Shown: positions 52,445 to 59,476 of the stretch, one piece after another | Numbering within the stretch: position 1 is the stretch's first letter | Layout: each line of letters begins with the position of its first letter | Assembly: GCF_021026375.1 (NCBI RefSeq) | Contig: NZ_JAJNDB010000003.1 | Span: 124,001-188,000, forward strand | Length of the DNA: 64,000 nt | Direction of reading: 5' to 3' | DNA from: Actinomycetospora endophytica | Lineage (GTDB): Bacteria > Actinomycetota > Actinomycetes > Mycobacteriales > Pseudonocardiaceae | The notes under the pieces: generated by a model | What the model saw: only the letters and a program-made list of their open reading frames with translations | Database searches by the model: none | Told to the model about the DNA's origin: nothing | Made by a program: the position numbers and the translations under genes

Positions 52445-54103
52445 GTCGGCGCCGGCGGGCGTCGCGGGCCCGCTCCGCATCTCCAGCCCGATCTGGGCGA
52501 CGTCGACCGCGTCCAACGCGGACGCGAGCGCGGCGGCGCTGAACAGCCCGTCGTCGCGGGCGTCGAGCAGCGCCGTGCGCTGGGCCTCGTACACGGCGAG
52601 CCCGTAGGCCTTGCCGCCGCCCTGCTCGCGCTCCGGGTCGTCGGGCGGTGCCGGAACGGTGTCGGCCGCCCGCGTCAACAGGTCCAGCAGCGCCTGGCGT
52701 TCCTGCACCGTGGCCTCGTCGTCCACGGTGCCCCTGGCGGGATCCGGTCGCAGCACCCGCAGTACGACGACCGGCAGGAGACCACCCTGGACCAGCAGCG
52801 ACGTCGCGGCGACCACGAAGGCGATCAGAACCAGGACCGAGCGCTGGGGCGTGGACTCGGGCAGGGTCTGCGCGGCGGCGACGGTCACCGCGCCGCGCAT
52901 GCCCGCCCAGACCACCACGGTGCCCTCGCGGAATCCGAGCGGGTGGGCGAGCAGGTGGTCGATGTCGGCGAGGCTGCGGCGCACCCGCGTCCGGATCCGG
53001 TCGAGACGGCGTTCCGAGGGCGGCCGGCGCTCCCACCGGTCGCCCATCGCCGTCGGGTCGTCCAGCCGGGTCTGGAAGTCGGTCATCTGCGGCCGCATCC
53101 GCTCGACGCTCCGTGATTGCCGGTGCAGCAGGTAGAGGACCGGGGCGGTGTAGGCCGCCCGGACGGCCACCGTGATCACCCAGGCGCCCGCGCAGGCGAC
53201 GACGAGGGTGCTGGTCGCGGTGCGGTCGTCGGGCACGTCGGCGAGCAGCCGGGACAGCTGCAGGCCCATGAGCAGGAACAGGGCGCCCTCGCCCAGGACC
53301 TCGACGGTGCGCCAGTTCTGGGTGTCGACGACGCGGTGCACGGGCGGCAGCACCCGGGGGGAGTGGTGCCCCGTGACCAGTCCGGCGACGACCGCAGCGA
53401 CCAGTCCCGACGCGCCCGCCGCCTCGGCCGGCAGGGACGCGAGGAACGGCGTCGTGAAGGAGACCAGGCTGCTGACGTAGGCGTCGGAGATGCGGGCCCG
53501 CACCATGACGACGACGTGGGCGACCACAAATCCCACGACGGCGGCGATCGCCACGGCGAGCGCGAAGTCGCCGACGACGCCCCACACCGAGAGGGTGGCG
53601 CCCGCCCCGACGACCGCGGCCCGGAGCAGCACGAGGGCGCTGGCGTCGTTGAGCAGTCCCTCGCCCTCGAGCACGGCGACCACGCGTTCGGGGGCGCCCA
53701 GTCGTTTGACGATGGTCGTCGCGACGGCATCGGTCGGGCTCAGGATCGCTCCGAGCGCGAGTCCCCAGCCGAAGCCGATCCCAGGCAGTACCACGGCGAA
53801 GAAGAGGCCGAGTGCCACGCTCGTGGCGACCACGAGGACCACCGCGAATCCGCTGACCGGACGGAACTCCCGCCGGAAGTCCATGGCCGGCATCGCCGCC
53901 GCCGAGGCGTACAGCAGCGGCGGCAGCACGGCGGTCAGCAGCACCTCGGGCGGCACCGTGACGGCGGGCATGCCGGGGACCAGGCTCGCGGCGCCGCCGA
54001 GCACCACCAGCAGGAGCGGCCCGGCGATCCGCAGCCGTGCCCCGACCGTGGTGACGGCGGCGACGGCGAGGACACCCAGGACGATCCCGAACTCGAGCTG
54101 CAC
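52433..54103 (-). CDS. CPA1-type Na+/H+ antiporter
   Basis: A 556-residue cation-proton antiporter. LGAILSPTDAVATTIVKRLG holds the paired polar residues of CPA1 ion sites. EGEGLLNDASALVLLRAAVV and FREGTVVVWAGMRGAVTVAA are further family blocks, with about 12 membrane helices. The last 90 residues form a soluble regulatory tail. The GTG at 54103 has GGAGG eight bases upstream; one three codons earlier is less well spaced. It is divergent from the signalling operon. Confidence 0.9.
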   Translation of the reverse strand: MQLEFGIVLGVLAVAAVTTVGARLRIAGPLLLVVLGGAASLVPGMPAVTVPPEVLLTAVLPPLLYASAAAMPAMDFRREFRPVSGFAVVLVVATSVALGLFFAVVLPGIGFGWGLALGAILSPTDAVATTIVKRLGAPERVVAVLEGEGLLNDASALVLLRAAVVGAGATLSVWGVVGDFALAVAIAAVVGFVVAHVVVMVRARISDAYVSSLVSFTTPFLASLPAEAAGASGLVAAVVAGLVTGHHSPRVLPPVHRVVDTQNWRTVEVLGEGALFLLMGLQLSRLLADVPDDRTATSTLVVACAGAWVITVAVRAAYTAPVLYLLHRQSRSVERMRPQMTDFQTRLDDPTAMGDRWERRPPSERRLDRIRTRVRRSLADIDHLLAHPLGFREGTVVVWAGMRGAVTVAAAQTLPESTPQRSVLVLIAFVVAATSLLVQGGLLPVVVLRVLRPDPARGTVDDEATVQERQALLDLLTRAADTVPAPPDDPEREQGGGKAYGLAVYEAQRTALLDARDDGLFSAAALASALDAVDVAQIGLEMRSGPATPAGADPPS

Positions 54104-54239
54104 CGGATCCACCTCCGCCCGGGATCATCCCGAGCCACTCCGGCGGCTGCATGACCGGCAGGCCAGGACCACTAGGGTGGCGACACTGGTAGCGCTTCAC
54201 TCCGACGGCGCCGGGCCTGATCGGGCAGAGGAGGTGCCG

Positions 54240-55517
54240 GTGGCGCAAGCAGTACAGGAGTCGGCGGCACCCATGTCCGTGCTGCTGGTCGAGGACGACG
54301 ACGGCGACGCCCTGCTGGTCGCCGAGCACTTCGCCGACGCCGAGACGGTGAGCGGACTCGCGGTGTCCCTGCAGCGGGTCCGGACCGTGGCCGAGGCCGA
54401 GGAGGCCCTGGCCACCGTGGAGTGCGTGCTGCTCGACCTCGCCCTGCCCGACGCGCACGGACTCGACGCGCTGCAGCGGGTCCTGCGGGCCGGGGACGGT
54501 CCGGCGGTCGTGGTGCTGACCGGGCGGCACGACGAGATGCTGGGCGCCGAGGCCGTCGGGGCGGGCGCGCAGGACTACCTCCTCAAGGACTCCGTGGACG
54601 GTCCCTCGCTGACCCGGGCGCTGCGCTACGCCGCCGAGCGCGTCCGCGGCGAACGGGTCCGGCGCCAGCTCTGGGACGCCAACGCGCGTGCCGAGGAGAA
54701 CTCCCGGCTGGAACGCGGGCTGCTCCCGACACCGCTGGTCGCCGACCCCGGCGTGCAGATCGCCGTCCGGTACGAGCCCGGTGGCCAGCGGCGGTTGCTC
54801 GGCGGCGACTTCTACGACGCCGTCGAGGGGCCGGACGGCACGCTGCACGTCGTCATCGGCGACGTCTGCGGGCACGGTCCCGACGAGGCGGCGCTCGGGG
54901 TGAACCTCCGGATCGCGTGGCGGGCGATGATCCTCTCGGGCGCCGACGAGGCCGCCCTGCTCCCGACGCTGAGCCGCCTGCTCGTCCACGAACGGGAGCT
55001 CCCCGGCCTGTTCGCGACGCTGGCCCTGCTCACCATCGACCTCGACGAGCGTCACGCGCGGGTCCGCCTCGCCGGTCATCCGCCGCCGATCCTGCTCCAG
55101 CAGGACGGGCCGGCGCAGCCCCTGCCCAGCACGCACCTGGGTCGGCCGATCGGCGTGCTGCCGGACGACCACTGGGAGGTCCTCGAGATGCCGCTCCCCG
55201 TCCAGTGGGCGTTGCTGCTCTACACCGACGGCCTCATCGAGGGTCGCCCGAACGCTGACTTCGACACGACCGGCACCGACCCGGACGGCGACGAGGGCGT
55301 GCTCGACACCGACGGCCTGCTCACGATCGTCGAGCAGTGCGTCGAGGACAGCGAGGATCGTGCCGTCCCCGCGACGCGCAACGGCGGATCGCACGGCCAC
55401 CGGCCGTGGCCGCCGACCCCGAACCGGCTGCTCGACCGGTTGATCCTCCGGGTCGGGGAGCTGACCGACGAGCGCGCCGACGACGTCGCCGCCGTCCTGC
55501 TGGTCTCGCAGCGGTGA
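54240..55517 (+). CDS. Receiver-PP2C (RsbU-type) response regulator phosphatase
   Basis: A 425-residue fusion. The N-terminal receiver domain has Asp66 in VLLDLALPD as phosphoacceptor, preceded by VEDDDGD, with Lys116 after YLLKD. A short coiled coil (EENSRLERGLLP) leads to a PP2C/SpoIIE phosphatase with GGDFYDAV and VIGDVCGHGPDEAAL as metal-binding aspartates. It should dephosphorylate an anti-sigma antagonist or similar serine when its receiver is phosphorylated. GTGA coupling with the kinase gene shows they act together. Confidence 0.9.
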   Translation: MAQAVQESAAPMSVLLVEDDDGDALLVAEHFADAETVSGLAVSLQRVRTVAEAEEALATVECVLLDLALPDAHGLDALQRVLRAGDGPAVVVLTGRHDEMLGAEAVGAGAQDYLLKDSVDGPSLTRALRYAAERVRGERVRRQLWDANARAEENSRLERGLLPTPLVADPGVQIAVRYEPGGQRRLLGGDFYDAVEGPDGTLHVVIGDVCGHGPDEAALGVNLRIAWRAMILSGADEAALLPTLSRLLVHERELPGLFATLALLTIDLDERHARVRLAGHPPPILLQQDGPAQPLPSTHLGRPIGVLPDDHWEVLEMPLPVQWALLLYTDGLIEGRPNADFDTTGTDPDGDEGVLDTDGLLTIVEQCVEDSEDRAVPATRNGGSHGHRPWPPTPNRLLDRLILRVGELTDERADDVAAVLLVSQR

Positions 55518-57133
55518 GCGCCGTGGAGACCGGGAGCCCGCAGGGGTCCGGAGGCGAGGTCGATCAGCGCTCCCTCAGCCGGCTGCTGGCCCTGTGCACG
55601 ATCATCGGCCTGGTCGTGCTGCTGCTCGGGGGCCTGGTCACCGGGACCGCGATGGTCGCCCTCGACCGTCACCGGGCCGACCTCCTCGACCGGCTCGACC
55701 CCGCCCTGGTCGACGTCGCGCAGCTCAACGCCGCCCTGCTCGACCAGGAGACCGGCATCCGCGGGTACGTGCTCGGCGGGCAACAGGCCTTCCTCGATCC
55801 CTACACCCGCGGCCGCGACCTCGAGGCACAGCTCGCCGGCGACCTGCGCGGCCTGATCGGGCCGGCCGAGGGGCTGGGCGACCTCGAGGCGGTGGAAGCG
55901 CGCTCGGCGCAGTGGCGTGCGTCGTACGCCGACCCGGCGATCGCCGCGATGAACGCGCGGGCCCCGGCCCCGAACGCCGATGCCGGCAAGGTCGCGTTCG
56001 ACGGGGTGCGCTCGTCGCTGACCTCGCTCACGACGGTGCTCACGGCCCGCCGCGACGCCGCGCGCCAGGCCCTCGACTCCGCGGTCGGCACGTTGCGACT
56101 GGTGACCATCCTCGTGCTGGTGGCGCTGGCGCTCGGGCTCGCCGTGCTCCTGCTGTGGTTGCGCCGGGTCGTCGTCCGCCCCACCGAGCGCCTGGCGGCC
56201 GAGGTCCGCGTCGTCGCGGACGGCGACCTCGAGTGGGAGGTCGCGGTCCAGGGCCCGCGTGAGATCGCCGGGCTCGGCCGCGACGTCGACGCGATGCGCC
56301 GCGCCCTGACCAGCGAGATGGCGAACATCGAGGCCGCACGCCGCGAGCTCGACGAGCAGGGCCGCGAGCTGCAGCGCTCGAACTCCGACCTCGAACAGTT
56401 CGCCTACGTCGCCTCGCACGACCTCCAGGAGCCGCTGCGCAAGGTCGCGAGCTTCTGCCAGCTGCTGCAGCGGCGCTACAGCGGCGAGCTCGACGAGCGC
56501 GCCGACCAGTACATCGAGTTCGCGGTCGACGGCGCCAAGCGGATGCAGGTGCTGATCAACGACCTGCTCGCGTTCTCCCGGGTCGGGCGCTCGGAGCTCG
56601 GCGACGAGGTGGTGGACGCGGGCACCGTCCTCGATCAGGCCACCGAGAACCTCGCGGGGGCCCTCGAGGAGAACGACGGGCGCATCACCCACGACCGGCT
56701 GCCGCGGGTTCGGGCCGATCCCGTGCTGCTGACCACGGTCTTCCAGAACCTGCTCGGCAACTCGCTGAAGTTCCGGGGCGAGGCGCCGCCGCGCGCCCAC
56801 GTGAGCGCCACCCGCGACGGCGACCGCTGGCTGCTCCGGGTCACCGACAACGGCATCGGCATCGAGCACGAGTACGCCGAGCGCATCTTCACGATCTTCC
56901 AGCGACTGCATCCCAAGTCCACCTATCCCGGGACCGGGATCGGTCTGGCCATGTGCCGCAAGATCGTCGAGCATCACGGCGGGGCCATCTGGCTGGAGGA
57001 CTCCGCCGGCGAGGGGACCACGTTCGTCGTCGCGCTCCCCGTCCTGCCCGAGGAACGGTCCGAGGAAGTGCCCGAGCAAGCGCCGACCCCCGGGGCGACC
57101 GCCCCGGGCAACCAGGAGGAGAGCCGTGTCTGA
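55514..57133 (+). CDS. CHASE3-HAMP sensor histidine kinase
   Basis: A 539-residue membrane kinase. Helix 1 lies at about 24-48; the CHASE3 sensor ([20 protein letters not shown]) follows, then helix 2 at about 196-217, a HAMP segment and a coiled coil. The HisKA box is [18 protein letters not shown] with His302. The N box is [11 protein letters not shown], with [15 protein letters not shown] and [18 protein letters not shown]. It resembles phytochrome-like stress kinases. Its likely partners are the receiver-phosphatase and the receiver that overlap its two ends. Confidence 0.92.
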   Translation: MSAVETGSPQGSGGEVDQRSLSRLLALCTIIGLVVLLLGGLVTGTAMVALDRHRADLLDRLDPALVDVAQLNAALLDQETGIRGYVLGGQQAFLDPYTRGRDLEAQLAGDLRGLIGPAEGLGDLEAVEARSAQWRASYADPAIAAMNARAPAPNADAGKVAFDGVRSSLTSLTTVLTARRDAARQALDSAVGTLRLVTILVLVALALGLAVLLLWLRRVVVRPTERLAAEVRVVADGDLEWEVAVQGPREIAGLGRDVDAMRRALTSEMANIEAARRELDEQGRELQRSNSDLEQFAYVASHDLQEPLRKVASFCQLLQRRYSGELDERADQYIEFAVDGAKRMQVLINDLLAFSRVGRSELGDEVVDAGTVLDQATENLAGALEENDGRITHDRLPRVRADPVLLTTVFQNLLGNSLKFRGEAPPRAHVSATRDGDRWLLRVTDNGIGIEHEYAERIFTIFQRLHPKSTYPGTGIGLAMCRKIVEHHGGAIWLEDSAGEGTTFVVALPVLPEERSEEVPEQAPTPGATAPGNQEESRV

Positions 57134-57560
57134 TCCGGCCGAGATCGACGTGCTGCTGGTCGAGGACGACGAGGGCGACGTCCTGATGACCCGCGAGGCC
57201 TTCGAGCACCACAAGCTGCGCAACCAGCTCCACGTCGTCCCCGACGGCGTGGAGGCGCTCGCATTCCTGCGCCGGGAGGGCGAGCACGCCGGCGCGCCGC
57301 GGCCGGGCCTGATCCTGTTGGATCTCAACCTGCCCCGCAAGGACGGCCGCGAGGTGCTCGAGGAGATCAAGTCCGACGAGTCGCTGCGCAGCATCCCGGT
57401 GGTCGTCCTCACGACCTCCCAGGCGGAGGAGGACATCCTGCGCAGCTACAACCTCTACGCCAACGCCTACGTCGCGAAGCCCGTCGACTTCGAGCGGTTC
57501 ATCGACGTGATCCGCCAGATCGACGACTTCTTCGTCAGCGTCGTGAAGCTGCCCCGCTGA
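57126..57560 (+). CDS. Stand-alone response regulator (Rcp1-like receiver)
   Basis: A 144-residue receiver domain without output. Acidic pocket [10 protein letters not shown], phosphoacceptor Asp66 in [13 protein letters not shown], Thr in VVLTTSQ and Lys118 in AYVAKPVDF are intact. It resembles Rcp1-type regulators of cyanobacterial phytochromes and probably shuttles phosphate between the kinase and the phosphatase receiver. Its start overlaps the kinase end by eight bases. Confidence 0.92.
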   Translation: MSDPAEIDVLLVEDDEGDVLMTREAFEHHKLRNQLHVVPDGVEALAFLRREGEHAGAPRPGLILLDLNLPRKDGREVLEEIKSDESLRSIPVVVLTTSQAEEDILRSYNLYANAYVAKPVDFERFIDVIRQIDDFFVSVVKLPR

Positions 57561-57566
57561 GCCGCG

Positions 57567-58148
57567 TCACTCGGTGATCACGTCGATCGCGGTGAGCACG
57601 GCGAGGACGACGAGGAGCGCGGCGGCGATCCGGGTCAGCCACTGGTAGGGCACGACCCGGCGCAGCCGGCTGCCGCCGTAGACCGCGAGGACCGAGACGC
57701 CCCAGAGGGCGAGGACCGCGCCGATCCCGATGGCCAGCGGGTCGGCGTAGCGGGCGGTGAGCGTGGCGATGACGATCTGGGTCGGGTCGCCGAGCTCGGC
57801 GAGCAGGATGACCCCGAAGCTGGTGGCCACCACCCGCCAGCGTGAACCGGGCGTCCCGGCGAGCTCCAGGTCGTCGTCATCGTCGTCGTCCTCGCGCAGC
57901 AGCAGGAACGCGCCGACGAGGAAGACGACGACCAGCGCGATCTCGAGCGGCCGGCGGGGGAGCAGCGCCACGAGGCTCCCGGCGACGACCGCGAGCACGG
58001 TGTGCACGACGAACGCCGCCATCACCCCCACCAGCACCAGGCGCGGGGGGAAGCGGCTGCCGAGGACCACCGTGGCCAGGGCGCTGGTGTCGGGCAGCTC
58101 GGCGAGCGCGACGATCCCGAACGTGATGCCGGCGACGGCGAGGTTCAC
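57567..58148 (-). CDS. GDT1/UPF0016-type divalent cation transporter
   Basis: A 193-residue membrane protein made of two related halves, each with the family's E-x-G/L-D motif: ALAELPDTSALATVVL near the start and LLAELGDPTQIVIATL near residue 117. A run of acidic residues (DDDDDDD) marks the loop between halves. GDT1 relatives move Mn2+ or Ca2+. Lying 68 bases after the R2lox-like gene on the same strand, it could balance manganese for a Mn/Fe cofactor; this link is inferred. Confidence 0.86.
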   Translation of the reverse strand: MNLAVAGITFGIVALAELPDTSALATVVLGSRFPPRLVLVGVMAAFVVHTVLAVVAGSLVALLPRRPLEIALVVVFLVGAFLLLREDDDDDDDLELAGTPGSRWRVVATSFGVILLAELGDPTQIVIATLTARYADPLAIGIGAVLALWGVSVLAVYGGSRLRRVVPYQWLTRIAAALLVVLAVLTAIDVITE

Positions 58149-58216
58149 GGCGGTGGGCTACTTTCCTCGAGGGCGTGCCCGACCCTCCGGCACGGCGTTG
58201 ACGAGACGCGGACGGT

Positions 58217-58981
58217 CTACCAGAACTTGATGCCGACGGCCTTGAGACGACGCTGGTGGAGCTGCTTCACCTTGTCGATGTCGTCGGAGGAGATGAGGTT
58301 CCCCCAGGCCTTGGACGCCTCCGTGCCCCGGTTGAGGAGTTCCTCCATCTCGTCGTCGACGATGTCGGCGCTCTGGATCACGCGGGAGCCGAAGCCGATG
58401 TGCCAGCGCTCGTCCCGCAGGACGAGCTCCATCCCCTTGTGGACGCCCGGCATCTTCACCGACAGCTGCGAGAGCGCCTTCAGCAGGGCGTGCTGGCCCG
58501 CGGTGAGGACCACGCCCTCCAGGATCATGTGGTAGAGCCCGACCGCGGAGGTCAGCTCCTCCTGGTCGTCGGCGAGGGCATAGGCGAGGGCCGGGAGGCG
58601 CTCCTCGAACAGTTCGAGCAGCTCCGGGCTGACCCGCTCACGGAGGACCTCGAGGCGCTCGGTCATGTTGGCGCCGGGGATACCGGCCACCTCTGAAACG
58701 ACCCGGTCGAAGAACCGGGCGTGACGGGCCTCGTCCCGGGCCTGGGACCGGAAGCACGCCGCCATGGAGTCGTCGATCGTGGCCTTGGCCTCGAACGACG
58801 TCAGGTGCACGGCGACCGACGTCTCGCCCACGCAGAAGCCGGCGAGCAGCCCGAGGATCTGGTCGTACTCCTGGTCCTCGAGCTTGCCCCAGGCCTCGAT
58901 GTCGGCCGTGAGGTCGATTGCGGTCTCGTCCCACTGCAACGAATCGGCGAGTTGGACGAAGTGGCCGTAACCGGTGATCAT
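58217..58981 (-). CDS. R2lox-like (ribonucleotide reductase R2-type) Mn/Fe or diiron oxidase
   Basis: A 254-residue four-helix metal oxidase. The ligands by position are Glu53, Glu84 and His87 (DEARH), Glu155, Glu191 and His194 (ERWH). The spacing matches R2 proteins and especially R2lox (two ExxH pairs, 31, 68 and 36 residues between helices). R2lox-specific marks are also seen: Val56 three residues after the first Glu and Tyr150 five before the third, the pair known to form a Val-Tyr ether cross-link in mycobacterial R2lox. The ATG at 58981 is preceded by GAGG. It follows rubredoxin by 13 bases, which may deliver its electrons. Confidence 0.78.
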   Translation of the reverse strand: MITGYGHFVQLADSLQWDETAIDLTADIEAWGKLEDQEYDQILGLLAGFCVGETSVAVHLTSFEAKATIDDSMAACFRSQARDEARHARFFDRVVSEVAGIPGANMTERLEVLRERVSPELLELFEERLPALAYALADDQEELTSAVGLYHMILEGVVLTAGQHALLKALSQLSVKMPGVHKGMELVLRDERWHIGFGSRVIQSADIVDDEMEELLNRGTEASKAWGNLISSDDIDKVKQLHQRRLKAVGIKFW

Positions 58982-58994
58982 CTGATCGACATCC

Positions 58995-59210
58995 TCACAT
59001 CTCCGGGAACTCGCCCGGTTCCAGCGCGCGGAAGTCCGACTTCTCGGCTCCGCAGATCGGGCACATCCAGTCGTCCGGGATGTCCTCGAAGGGCGTCCCG
59101 GGCGGGATGCCGCTGTCGGGGTCACCCTCCTCCGGATCGTAGATGAAGCCGCACATTTCGCAGAGCCAGCGGACGGCCTCCGGCCCGGCCATCGTCTGAT
59201 CGACAGTCAT
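58995..59210 (-). CDS. Rubredoxin
   Basis: A 71-residue rubredoxin. It has CEMCG (Cys17, Cys20) and [11 protein letters not shown] (Cys50, Cys53), with the usual [20 protein letters not shown] between them, and a 13-residue N-terminal extension. The protein is small and acidic with no signal. It is an electron carrier for iron or diiron oxygenases and peroxidases. Adjacent genes upstream (PqqA-like peptide) and downstream (R2lox-like oxidase) suggest it reduces the oxidase. Confidence 0.95.
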   Translation of the reverse strand: MTVDQTMAGPEAVRWLCEMCGFIYDPEEGDPDSGIPPGTPFEDIPDDWMCPICGAEKSDFRALEPGEFPEM

Positions 59211-59251
59211 GCCATCTCCTGACGGATCCCGACCGAAATCGACGCTGATAC

Positions 59252-59294
59252 GCCGCAGAGGGGCGCCGGAACTCGTCCGGCGCCCCTCCGCGGC
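59252..59294 (-). terminator. Hairpin just after pqqA
   Basis: GAGGGGCGCCGGA and TCCGGCGCCCCTC form a perfect 13-base stem with an ACTCG loop. Beyond one mismatch five more pairs extend it. It begins 11 bases past the peptide stop. No T-tract follows, so partial termination or an RNA-stabilising end is likely. Confidence 0.8.
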
Positions 59295-59304
59295 TTGTCT
59301 CGGG

Positions 59305-59394
59305 TCAGTCGTCCATCTGGGCGACGTACATCGTCACCTCAGGGGCGACTCCGATCTCCTCGAACTGCGGGGTCTCCCACGTCTGGATCTCCAC
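59305..59394 (-). CDS. pqqA: PqqA-like precursor peptide
   Basis: A 29-residue peptide that I read as PqqA. It shows TWETPQF at residues 5-11 and PEVTMYVA at 18-25. In PqqA the conserved Glu and Tyr three residues apart are joined to make PQQ, and here they are Glu19 and Tyr23. AGGAGG at 59403-59408 lies eight bases before the GTG. A longer frame upstream has no good start. It has no leader cleavage site, as in PqqA. It lies between the PQQ-type dehydrogenase and rubredoxin and is bounded by hairpins. The pqqBCDE genes needed in known pathways are not in this window. Confidence 0.85.
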   Translation of the reverse strand: MEIQTWETPQFEEIGVAPEVTMYVAQMDD

Positions 59395-59437
59395 GGCTTT
59401 CACCTCCTCGTGAGCGGATGTGGTCCTCGTGCATGGT

Positions 59438-59470
59438 CGGGGTTCACGGGACAAGGCGCCGTGAACCCCG
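59438..59470 (-). terminator. Hairpin between dehydrogenase and pqqA
   Basis: CGGGGTTCACGG and CCGTGAACCCCG form a perfect 12-base stem with a nine-base loop. It starts six bases after the dehydrogenase stop and ends 43 bases before the peptide start. Together with the hairpin at 59252-59294 it brackets pqqA. Confidence 0.8.
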
Positions 59471-59476
59471 CGGTCC

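Noticed and set aside
58149-58216. yybP-ykoY manganese riboswitch before the GDT1-type transporter
   Set aside because: The 68-base gap is too short and lacks the conserved paired loops. No riboswitch is claimed.
59305-59394. Mycofactocin precursor MftA
   Set aside because: MftA ends in an IDGxxxVY-type motif; this peptide ends AQMDD and carries the EVTMY signature of PqqA.
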